From: a virus
Strand: one strand, 5' to 3'
IMG/VR virus record: IMGVR_UViG_3300010379_000044
Span: 1-27,499 of that record
Length of the DNA stretch: 27,499 nt
Shown here: positions 1 to 7,662 of the stretch, piece after piece
Layout: each line of letters begins with the position of its first letter
How positions within the stretch are numbered: position 1 is the stretch's first letter
Made by a program: the position numbers and the translations under genes
The notes under the pieces: generated by a model
Database searches by the model: none
What the model was told of the DNA's origin: nothing
The model's input: the letters and a program-made list of their open reading frames with translations, nothing else

Positions 1-672
1 CCCCCTCAGCTTGCTGCGCCCGGCCTTCCGCTGGGCCAGGTAGCGCCCGAAGGACACCGAGCCGCCGCTGGCGAAGTTCCGGACGCGTGGCCCGTCGGAG
101 TGATCAGACCCGCGCGGCTTGCGCCCCGCCGGCTGGTGCCGGCAGACGCCGCCCGCGGCGAGGTGGCTGCACTCGGCAGGGTTACTGTGGACGCCGTCCA
201 CCTTGCCGGACCCGTCCACCCGGGCGGCGTCGCCGGAACCAGGTGGGTAGTCCGGGGCCCGCCCGCCGCTGGCGAAGGCGTACGCCCTCGGCTGCTTCTC
301 CTTCGGCGTCACGGCTGGCCGCTTGTCGGCGGTGGGCGCGAGCTGGGACGCCATGCGCTGGTACTCGGCGTCCTCCTCGTCGCGGTCCGCCTGGTGGTGC
401 GGGGACAGGCTGTCGTCCACCGCGCCCCCCTCGTCGTACCGGCGGACACGGCCGCCGCGCGCGAAGCCCTTCTCGCCGTCGCCGTAGTAGTGGCGGAATT
501 CCCTGTCGTACTTCCGGGTGCGCTCGTCCGCCGAGAGCTCCTCCGCGTGCTCGCGGGCGTACTCCTTCTCGCCGTCGCGGCCGACGGCGCCGCCCTCGTC
601 GAAGCGCCTGGGCTTGGGTGCCTCGGCGCCCTTCATCCGCATCAGGCTTCTCTGGACTTGGAGTGAAGACAC
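1..672 (-). CDS. Gly-Gly-motif-rich probable virion protein, 3' end cut by the window edge
   Basis: This open frame runs off the left edge: 224 codons are visible with no stop. I place the start at GTG 672 because AGGGGAGG lies 9 bases upstream in the 24-base gap after the preceding gene; ATG codons at 642 and 636 are alternatives. The protein is very polar and probably disordered. It repeats an aromatic-x-x-Gly-Gly motif: FDEGGAV (24-30), FARGGRV (70-76), YDEGGAV (79-85), FASGGRA (133-139) and FASGGSV (200-206). The same motif occurs in the three large proteins encoded just upstream, which suggests that all four are virion or ejection components. A segment at about residues 168-180 has two Cys and two His. 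I do not recognise a catalytic domain. Function is inferred from position only. Confidence 0.7.
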   Translation of the reverse strand, partial: MSSLQVQRSLMRMKGAEAPKPRRFDEGGAVGRDGEKEYAREHAEELSADERTRKYDREFRHYYGDGEKGFARGGRVRRYDEGGAVDDSLSPHHQADRDEEDAEYQRMASQLAPTADKRPAVTPKEKQPRAYAFASGGRAPDYPPGSGDAARVDGSGKVDGVHSNPAECSHLAAGGVCRHQPAGRKPRGSDHSDGPRVRNFASGGSVSFGRYLAQRKAGRSKLRG

Positions 673-696
673 GGGGACGGCCCTCCCCTATGGCCC

Positions 697-3552
697 TCAG
701 GTTGTTCCCCCGCCGAGCGCCAGGGCGTTCTTCTCGCTCCCGGTGGCGAGGCGGTTGGCGGCCCTCGTCTGCACTTCCCGCGGCTTGCCCGCCGGAGCGG
801 ACTGGGTCTGCGGGGCCTGGGCGGGGGAGGCGTAGGCCTGCTGGGCGGCGAGGATGGCCTGCGGCGTCTGGGCGTGATCCAAGTCTTGCCCCAGCAGCAT
901 CCCGAGCCCCGCGCGGATGGGCATCGGGACGTGCTTCTTCTCCGTCAGGTGCTCAGACAGCTTGTCGGCGACGAGCTGCTGCGCCTCGGCGTGCAGCTTC
1001 GGGTAGAGGGCCTGCGAGGCGGCGACGTGGTCCTGGTGGAGCGTCCCCTGGGCGAGGTGCTCGAGCACCGCCACCGGCCCGCGGGAGGCTACGTCGTGGT
1101 GGCGGTTGTACTCGTGGAGCTCCGACGCCGACGGCTCGAATGGCGCGTCGAGGAGCTGGCGGTGGCCGCCGTCAGGGAGCTTTGGCGCCAGGTATCCGAC
1201 GACACGAGCCGCAAATGCGCGCGCCGCGTCGGCGGTGGCGGGGGCGTGCTGCTGGAGGGTAGACGTTTCCTGGCCCACCGTGTCAGCGAGCCGATCGAGA
1301 TTGCCACCAAGATCGCGAAGATGGGTGGAGACATCCGTGAAGTTCCCCTGCCCGACGACACCGCCGTGAGCGAAGCGCTCGGCGCCGGATGATGCCACTT
1401 CCCCCGCCACGGCGCCACCGGCCCCCGACGCGAAGAGCCCATCGGCGGCGCTGCTGAGCTTCGTCGTCGCCCTCTTGGAGAGTTTCTCGAGGCTGGACAG
1501 CACCCCCACCATCGCGGACGGCTGGCGCACCTTCTGGATCGTCCCGGCGATGTCCGAGGTGAGGCCGATGATGTGTCCAACCCCACCGGGGATGTAGCGC
1601 GCCGCCTTCAACGCCATCGCGTGTCCGGCCGGGATGGCCGGTCCAGAGGAGAGAATCTCGTGGCCCTGGAGCATCTTCACCAGCTGGGTAATCGTGCCTC
1701 GCTGCTGAATCTCCTTGGTGCGCTCGAGCACCTCGCGGAGCTTCTGCGAGATCTGCGGCGCATCCGGCACCCCGGACACCTCCATCTCCTTGGCGAGGTT
1801 CTGGGCGGCGGAGAGGTACTCGCCGAAGACCTGACTCTTGGCCTCGCCGCGGCCGTCCGCCATGAGGTTGATCCACGAGTTTACCTTCGTGGGCGCGGCC
1901 TCGAATGTCACCCGGCCGGTGGGCAGCGCCTGCTGCTGCATGAGGAGCTTCTGCAGCTTCGTGCGCGCGGTGAAGTACTGGTTCTGCGCGGCGTTGAAGC
2001 CCGCCTGTCGCTCGGCCGCCGGGCCCCACAGCTTCGCGTCCTCGAGCGAGGACTTCACCATGCCACGCAGGTCCTTGATTGCGGATGTGGCGTCGCGGTG
2101 CTCCGGGCCGGTCAGCTTCCCGAACTTCGCCAGCGGATCCATCTGCTGCTTGGCGTCGTTGAGGGCGGTGAAGATGGAGGCCGGATCCCCGGCCTGAATC
2201 TCCCGCGTCAGCCCGTCCCGGATCAGCTCGAGCTTGGCCGGGTACATCGCCGGGTAGAGGTCCGGCTTCGAGCGCATCGACGCCGCCAGGCGCTCCACCT
2301 CGCCGAGGACGCGACTTCCCTCAGCTTGCGCCGCCTCCGGCGGTGCCGCGCCAGTGAGGCCGCCCGTGGCGGGGTCCAGGAGGAACTTCGTCTCGGCCGG
2401 GCGCACCTCGCGGTTGGCGAGCTGGAGCCCGTCCTCGATTGAGGAGTAGGCGGACGTCACCGCCTGGGACATGGAGTTGCCCACGTCGATTCTGGCCTGC
2501 GGGTCCTTGAGGAGCTTCCCCCAGTTGTCGAGTATTTGCCCGGCGGTGTCGGGGGTGGCCCTCGACAGGATGTCCGTCAGCCCGGGGAATTCCCCCTCGA
2601 GCCTGGCGATCCTGCCCGAGTGCTGGATGATGAACTTCGCCGTCTCCGGCGTGGACGCGGAGATGGCGTCCGCCGCCCCCGGCGCGGCGGTTTCCAGGGC
2701 CTGAATCGTCCCCTTCTGCTTCAGCATCAGCTGGACGACTTCTGGATCCCCGCTGGCGATGCGCGCCCCGATGGACTCCAGGCCGGCCGTGGCCTTCTGC
2801 ATCATCCACCCGAGGCCTCTGGCCGCCCCCTGCGTGCCCGCTCCGAGCGCTCCGCCAAGGAGCCCGCCGAGCCCAATTTCCGAGGCCGCCTTCTCCCAGG
2901 TGAGCTGCGGATCCCCGAGCATGGCCTTCTCCACCACGTCGGAGCCCGCGTACAGCGCGCCCTCGGTGGCGGCGCCGGCGAGCGTCGGCGCCGCGCGCCC
3001 CAGCAGTCCGGGCAGCTCCGCGGCCTTCGCCAGGCCGGCCACAGCGCTCCCGGCCCTGGAGATGAGCCCCGGGGCCGTCAGCTCTGCCGCCGAGGCTGCC
3101 CCGGAGGCCCCGCCGGTGAGGAGCAGCGGTGCGGCGATTCCCAGCGCCGTCCCGACGCCGTGCGAGACGGGGTTCTCCTCCGCCCTGGCCCGGATGTCCT
3201 CGGCGGTGGTGAGTCCCGTCGCCGTCTCGAGCTTGGGTGCGAGCCCGAACGTCAGCGCGGATCCAGCCGCCTCCGCCCCGGTGGCCACCTGCTGGCCGAG
3301 CGTCCCGTACTTCTCGTGCCGCTCCGCCTGCGCGATGTCGGCGGGGCCGGCCACGCGGTAACCCTGGTTGAGCGCGTCGTGGACTCTCTCGGCCGGCATG
3401 CCGACGACGTCGCCGGACGGGTTCACCATGGACTGCGTGCCGCCGAGGGGCTTCGCCGAGGAGTCGAGCTGGATGCTCTCGCCGATGGCTGGCCCAGCCG
3501 GCCGAGCGTCGGGACTGAGCTGAATCGACTGCCCGATGGCTGGTCCGGCCAT
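697..3552 (-). CDS. large internal virion (ejection) protein, 951 aa
   Basis: This is a long Ala/Gly-rich, mostly helical protein, like the large proteins that short-tailed phages store in the capsid and eject with the DNA. The N-terminus holds a 17-residue tandem repeat (residues 2-18 and 19-35, each starting AGPAIG). Residues about 130-260 are hydrophobic and Gly/Ala-rich and could insert into a membrane. The middle (about 260-640) is helical and charged. A FAHGGVV motif at 727-733 matches motifs in the neighbouring proteins. I see no lysozyme or transglycosylase motif. The ATG shares one base with the TAA of the preceding gene (TAATG), with GAGGG upstream at good spacing, so the two genes are probably translationally coupled. 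The assignment rests on length, composition and position, not on a recognised family. Confidence 0.7.
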   Translation of the reverse strand: MAGPAIGQSIQLSPDARPAGPAIGESIQLDSSAKPLGGTQSMVNPSGDVVGMPAERVHDALNQGYRVAGPADIAQAERHEKYGTLGQQVATGAEAAGSALTFGLAPKLETATGLTTAEDIRARAEENPVSHGVGTALGIAAPLLLTGGASGAASAAELTAPGLISRAGSAVAGLAKAAELPGLLGRAAPTLAGAATEGALYAGSDVVEKAMLGDPQLTWEKAASEIGLGGLLGGALGAGTQGAARGLGWMMQKATAGLESIGARIASGDPEVVQLMLKQKGTIQALETAAPGAADAISASTPETAKFIIQHSGRIARLEGEFPGLTDILSRATPDTAGQILDNWGKLLKDPQARIDVGNSMSQAVTSAYSSIEDGLQLANREVRPAETKFLLDPATGGLTGAAPPEAAQAEGSRVLGEVERLAASMRSKPDLYPAMYPAKLELIRDGLTREIQAGDPASIFTALNDAKQQMDPLAKFGKLTGPEHRDATSAIKDLRGMVKSSLEDAKLWGPAAERQAGFNAAQNQYFTARTKLQKLLMQQQALPTGRVTFEAAPTKVNSWINLMADGRGEAKSQVFGEYLSAAQNLAKEMEVSGVPDAPQISQKLREVLERTKEIQQRGTITQLVKMLQGHEILSSGPAIPAGHAMALKAARYIPGGVGHIIGLTSDIAGTIQKVRQPSAMVGVLSSLEKLSKRATTKLSSAADGLFASGAGGAVAGEVASSGAERFAHGGVVGQGNFTDVSTHLRDLGGNLDRLADTVGQETSTLQQHAPATADAARAFAARVVGYLAPKLPDGGHRQLLDAPFEPSASELHEYNRHHDVASRGPVAVLEHLAQGTLHQDHVAASQALYPKLHAEAQQLVADKLSEHLTEKKHVPMPIRAGLGMLLGQDLDHAQTPQAILAAQQAYASPAQAPQTQSAPAGKPREVQTRAANRLATGSEKNALALGGGTT

Positions 3553-6002
3553 TACTGGACCCTCTTCCCAGTAGCGTCGAACACCATCCCCGGGTAGCGC
3601 GGGTCAGTGAAGCGCTGGCCCGCCGCCTGCCCGCGTGGAGCCTCCGAGCTGGAAACGTCGCCACCCTCTCGGCTCCAGGTGTGCTGGTTGACGAGGTTGC
3701 GGTGCTGCGTGTTTACCCACTCCCGCGTCGCCTTGAGCGGGTCCTCGGCGTAGAGCGTCGCCCACGTTCCGCCCATGCCCCTGATCTGCCCCTCCAGCGT
3801 CGACTCGTTGACTCTCCCGGCGGTCGCCTTCTCGATGGCGTTGCCGAGCTGGAACTGGAGGCCGGCGTACTCGCGGTGCGCGTCGGTGCCCGGAATCGCC
3901 ACCTTCGTACCGTGCTGCTGGCGGACCTGATCCATCCTGTCGAGCGTGTCCTGGGCGGCGTGCCACTCGGGCAGCTCCTTGTTGACGGCCTCGGCGTCCT
4001 GCTTGGAGCGGGCCACGCCGATGTTGCCCTGACGGTCGATGGGCACCGCGTCCACCAGGCCGAGCATCTGGGCCATCCGGATTTCTCTCGGGTCCATGCT
4101 GCTCAGGTCCCCGCCGTAAATCTTCTGCATGACGGACAACCTCAGCCTGGACATCTGCGCTTCGGTGGCCTGAATCTCCGCCTGCGGCGCCTTGAGCCGG
4201 GCCTCGGCCTCGAGCTGCGCCGCTGCCTGCATGCCCTGCTGGTACTGGACGCCGCCACCAGCTCGGATGGCTTGCGCCTTCACCTCGTTCGCCGTCACCT
4301 GGAGCAGATCGGCGTAGGCCCGCTGGTACGCCGCGTCGTCGTTCTGGTACTTGTCCTTGTAATACCCCAGCACGTGCTCCTTGATGCCGATGTTGGCGCG
4401 CTGGGCGTCGAGGTCGTGCTCGATGGCCTGGTGGATGTAGCCCATCGCTGCGTTCGGCTGGCCCGTCAGACCTGCCCCCATGCCGCTCAGGATCATGGAG
4501 GCTCCCAGGCGGATCTTGTCGCCGGTGCCCTTGTCTGCCCAGAAGTTGTTGGGATCCACCTTCTGACTCTCGAGGTCCCTCCCGAGCTGATCCAAGTGCT
4601 GGCTCTCGCGCGCGTGAACCTCCTGCACCCAGGCCTGGTAATTCTGAGCCTTCGCGTTGGCCGCCTCCAGGGCCCCGGCCTCCTGGTTGGCCTCGGCCTG
4701 CTTCTGCGCGCCAGTGGCCTTGGCTGCCTCGGCCTCCCGATGGGCGGCGCTGAGGTACCCGCCGGTGCCCGGCAGCGACGGAGCCGGTGCGCCCTGCGGC
4801 GACTGCGGTGCTGGCGCTCGAGCCTGGCCCTGCGACTGGGCCGGTGCGGGCACGGCGGCCTGCTGCGGAGGACCGCCAGCACCGCCAAGGGACGGCGCCT
4901 CCGCTGGGGCCGGCCCGAAGTTGGCTGGGTTCTGGAACGCCGCCTCGTGCGCCGGCGGAGGCGCGGTGTCGCCCGGCTTCGGCGCGTTGGCGATGAGCTC
5001 CAGATCCGCCTTCGACGCCGTGTGCTGCACCGTGATGGTGCCGTCTGGCTTGATGGTGGTGATTGGCACGCCGACGGGCATGGGGCCGGAGGGCGCTAGA
5101 TCCGGCACACCGCTCGCGTCCGCGTCAGCCTGGGCCGGCGCCGGCGTTCCACCGTCCGGCAACGTCGTGCCGCCACCGTCGAAGTGCTGCACCGGCTTCG
5201 TCACTGGCCGAGGCAGGGGCGGGCGAGCTCGGCCGCCTCGCGCCATCGTGGCTGGCTTCCCGTCGTCGTCGGCCGCCGGCGACGCGGCCTGGGCCACGGG
5301 CTGGGGCCTCTGGTCCACGGGCGACGGCTGCCTGGCCTGCTCGATGGCCGCCGGCGGCGGGTTGAAGCCCAGCGCCCTGGCGGTGTCCACCGTGGCTGGG
5401 TTGCTGGGGTCGAAGGTAATCGACTCGTCCGGGCGGATGCTGACGGGGGGGGCGGCGGCGGAGCTCGGGTTCTGTGGCGACGTGAGCTTCGCGGTGGCCC
5501 GGAGCTGCGGCGCGGCCGGCGGCTCGCCGTAGGCCCACTCCTCGGGGAGCTGCGTGGCCTTCGGCGCGTCCCCGTGCTGCCAGACGCGGAACGGCTCGCC
5601 GGTCTGCGAGTCGCGGTCCACCTGGAAGCGCTCGCCCGTCTTCTTGTCGTAGGCCCACTGCGAGCCCTGCTCCTGCTGCGGCTGCTTGCCGGCGACTTTG
5701 AAGGGCTCGCCGGTGCTGGTGTCCAGCGCCCACTCGTTGCCCTGGCCGTCCTTCCAGGTCGTCTTCGCCCAGGCGTCCCGCGGGCTGCCGGCGATCGCGC
5801 CCGTGTCGGGATCCACCTTGCCGCCGGCGGCCTTCTTCTCCAGCGGCTTGCCGCCGTTGGCCTTCTTGACCTTCCCGCCCCCAGCCAGGGCCTGGAAGCG
5901 CTCGATGGCCTTGGGAGACAGAGAGCCCTTGTGGATCCGGAAGACGCCGGCGTCCCCCTCGATGTGGAAGTGGTTGGCGGTCTCCTTCTGGACGTTCCAC
6001 AT
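3552..6002 (-). CDS. large internal virion (ejection) protein, 816 aa
   Basis: Start ATG 6002 is chosen because AAAGGAG lies 10 bases upstream and the preceding 36-codon gene ends 2 bases before it. An in-frame ATG at 6047 would overlap that small gene. Residues 1-60 resemble the N-terminus of a phage virion family: a short HFHIEGD segment followed by Gly-Gly/Lys motifs. Residues 90-140 hold imperfect repeats built on WA-x-D-x-x-TGE-x-F. A long Pro/Ala/Gln-rich linker (about 150-430) follows, then a helical C-terminal half (about 430-790) with coiled-coil character and a QYQQGMQ segment. The protein is probably ejected into the host with the 951-aa protein, whose gene it overlaps by one base. 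No enzymatic motif was seen. The role is inferred. Confidence 0.7.
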   Translation of the reverse strand: MWNVQKETANHFHIEGDAGVFRIHKGSLSPKAIERFQALAGGGKVKKANGGKPLEKKAAGGKVDPDTGAIAGSPRDAWAKTTWKDGQGNEWALDTSTGEPFKVAGKQPQQEQGSQWAYDKKTGERFQVDRDSQTGEPFRVWQHGDAPKATQLPEEWAYGEPPAAPQLRATAKLTSPQNPSSAAAPPVSIRPDESITFDPSNPATVDTARALGFNPPPAAIEQARQPSPVDQRPQPVAQAASPAADDDGKPATMARGGRARPPLPRPVTKPVQHFDGGGTTLPDGGTPAPAQADADASGVPDLAPSGPMPVGVPITTIKPDGTITVQHTASKADLELIANAPKPGDTAPPPAHEAAFQNPANFGPAPAEAPSLGGAGGPPQQAAVPAPAQSQGQARAPAPQSPQGAPAPSLPGTGGYLSAAHREAEAAKATGAQKQAEANQEAGALEAANAKAQNYQAWVQEVHARESQHLDQLGRDLESQKVDPNNFWADKGTGDKIRLGASMILSGMGAGLTGQPNAAMGYIHQAIEHDLDAQRANIGIKEHVLGYYKDKYQNDDAAYQRAYADLLQVTANEVKAQAIRAGGGVQYQQGMQAAAQLEAEARLKAPQAEIQATEAQMSRLRLSVMQKIYGGDLSSMDPREIRMAQMLGLVDAVPIDRQGNIGVARSKQDAEAVNKELPEWHAAQDTLDRMDQVRQQHGTKVAIPGTDAHREYAGLQFQLGNAIEKATAGRVNESTLEGQIRGMGGTWATLYAEDPLKATREWVNTQHRNLVNQHTWSREGGDVSSSEAPRGQAAGQRFTDPRYPGMVFDATGKRVQ

Positions 6003-6004
6003 AG

Positions 6005-6115
6005 TCAGGCCGCTCCTTTCTGAGACAACATGCGGCTTCGATCGCATCCGAATTCAGAGATCGGTTTTGGCTCGCCGCATCGACGACAGGTCTTGAGGTC
6101 AAGAAGGCAGCCCAT
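6005..6115 (-). CDS. 36-residue zinc-knuckle mini-protein
   Basis: A complete small frame fills the gap between two large genes: it starts 2 bases after the TAG of the 514-aa gene and ends with TGA 2 bases before the ATG of the 816-aa gene. The product contains KTCRRCGEPKPISEFG, in which C10 and C13 form a CxxC knuckle, with a further Cys at 24. This pattern is common at the start of phage HNH/endonuclease VII-type proteins and in free small zinc-finger proteins. Here no nuclease follows, so it is either a stand-alone mini-protein or the remnant of a nuclease gene. The ribosome-binding site of the downstream gene lies inside its last codons. It has no strong SD of its own and may depend on coupling. 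Existence is likely; function is unknown. Confidence 0.62.
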   Translation of the reverse strand: MGCLLDLKTCRRCGEPKPISEFGCDRSRMLSQKGAA

Positions 6116-6117
6116 GG

Positions 6118-7662
6118 CTACTCCGCCTCCTTGTACTTCCGCTCCTTCGAGGTGCTCATCCGGCGGCGACTCTCCTGGCGGCCGACGCCCCGGGCTGTGG
6201 CGCGCGACGCCGGCTTCGGCGAGTCCCCTTTCCTCGCCTGGGCCTCGCCGCCGCGGACGTAGCCGCCGCCGCTCAGGTCCATCACCTCCGCTGGGTCCGG
6301 CCCGGGCCCGGAAACTTGGCCGCCCATGGCGTGCCCTCGCCCGCCGCGCTTCACGAGGGACGCGACGAAGGACGAGGCGGCCTTGGCTGGATTCGCGGCG
6401 TTCACCACCGTCCTCGGCAGGACGATGCTCCCGGGCGTCAGCTTCGCGTGGACGGTGTCATTCTTCGGGGAGTTGCCCTGCACCTGGGCCTTGCCTGGCA
6501 CGCGCGGGGCCGAGCCAGCTCGAGCGGCAGCGCCCGACGGACTGGTGCCAGGCAGGAGCACCTTCTCCCCCGGGGAGAGCACCACCGGCACCTTGCCGCC
6601 GGCGTGGATGCTGCCGCCGTTGGCGTACATGGAGCCCGCGAGATGCTGGCCCTCGACCTTGTAGTAGGCGTCCTGGCTGCCCTGCTCGAGCGCCTGGCCC
6701 ACGCCGGGTGGTGGGCTGGACGCCTGCCCGCCGGAGCTCATGCCGCCCTGCGAGCTGCCGTGCAGGCCGTCCAGGTAGGAGTAGAGCGGCCCGCGGTCCG
6801 CCTGGCTCGGAACTTCCCCGCCCCCGCTGCCCATCAGCACCGGGGCGGCGACGTCCGCCACGGAGCTCGCGCCGCCCCCGCCACCGCCGGGGATGGACAG
6901 CGCGCCGCCGGCACCATTCAGCGCGCCGCCGATCAGCTGCCCCCACTGGCTCGCGTTCTGTGACGACACACCCGCGTTGATCTGCTGGGCCCCGAGGTTG
7001 AGGGCAGCGTTCTGCGCCCCGGTCTGCTGGTTGAGCCCCTGGGAGGACAAGTCGAGCCCGCCCGCAGTGCCCAGCAGGCTGGTCCCGGCCGCCTGCTGGC
7101 CGAGCTGCGCCCCGACGGTGCCCTGGAGGTTCTGCCCGAGCTGCTGGCGCGCGGCGATCTGCTGCTCAGCGCTCAGCGTGGCCGCCTGCCCGGCCGCGGC
7201 CTGGTTTTCAGAGCCCGCGGTGTCCACCGCCATCCTGGCGGCCAGGGCGGGGTTGACGCCCCGCGCGCTCGCGGCCATGCCCGCCGCGTTGTTGATGTTG
7301 CTGGACGTCGTCTGGCGGAGCTGCTCGAGGGCCGGGTTCGGCCCCTGGCCGTTCGCCGCAGCCTCGAGGGACTGCGAGAGCGCGGACATCTGGCCGATGG
7401 TCCCGGAGGCCGGGCCAGCCCCGCCGGCTGCCTGACTGTTGCCCTGCGCAAGCGTCCCGGCGGCGCTCGGCGAGGTGGATCGGAACGTGCTGTAGGGCGC
7501 ATTTGCCCGGAAGGTGTTGAGGCCCCACGTCGCCCCCTGCTGCGAGTTGGGATCCGCCATGGCCACGCCGCCGGAGTCGTAGCCCTTGGGCTTCGGCACC
7601 GCCTTCGGCTTGGGCTTCGGCGCGCGGTTGAGGCTGTCCATCCACCAGAGCTGAGCGGCCAT
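6118..7662 (-). CDS. virion-associated protein with Gly-Gly and VPGKA/KNDTV motifs, 514 aa
   Basis: The ATG follows the TAA of the gp10-like gene directly (TAAATG), with GAGGAG 7 bases upstream. The N-terminus is Lys/Pro-rich (residues 14-27) and followed by YDSGG. The middle (about 80-260) is Gln/Ala-rich and helical, with the segment AASARGVNPALAARMAV seen in phage ejection-type proteins. A poly-Gly stretch follows. The C-terminal part (346-450) holds YANGGSIHAGGKV, VLSPGEKVLLPG, VPGKAQVQGNSPKNDTV and PGSIVLPR. I recall this motif set from many phage structural proteins, where it lies near the C-terminus. The tail is basic. It probably forms part of the tail or ejection complex. The motif recognition is from memory and the exact role is inferred. 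Confidence 0.7.
   Translation of the reverse strand: MAAQLWWMDSLNRAPKPKPKAVPKPKGYDSGGVAMADPNSQQGATWGLNTFRANAPYSTFRSTSPSAAGTLAQGNSQAAGGAGPASGTIGQMSALSQSLEAAANGQGPNPALEQLRQTTSSNINNAAGMAASARGVNPALAARMAVDTAGSENQAAAGQAATLSAEQQIAARQQLGQNLQGTVGAQLGQQAAGTSLLGTAGGLDLSSQGLNQQTGAQNAALNLGAQQINAGVSSQNASQWGQLIGGALNGAGGALSIPGGGGGGASSVADVAAPVLMGSGGGEVPSQADRGPLYSYLDGLHGSSQGGMSSGGQASSPPPGVGQALEQGSQDAYYKVEGQHLAGSMYANGGSIHAGGKVPVVLSPGEKVLLPGTSPSGAAARAGSAPRVPGKAQVQGNSPKNDTVHAKLTPGSIVLPRTVVNAANPAKAASSFVASLVKRGGRGHAMGGQVSGPGPDPAEVMDLSGGGYVRGGEAQARKGDSPKPASRATARGVGRQESRRRMSTSKERKYKEAE

Noticed and set aside
87-1262. Plus-strand open frame of 391 codons at the left edge
   Set aside because: Extremely Arg/Pro/Gly-rich with no domain, opposite two minus-strand genes with sensible composition and ribosome-binding sites.
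1573-2442. Plus-strand open frame of 289 codons opposite the 951-aa gene
   Set aside because: Shadow of the real gene; repetitive Leu/Arg composition and no start signal.
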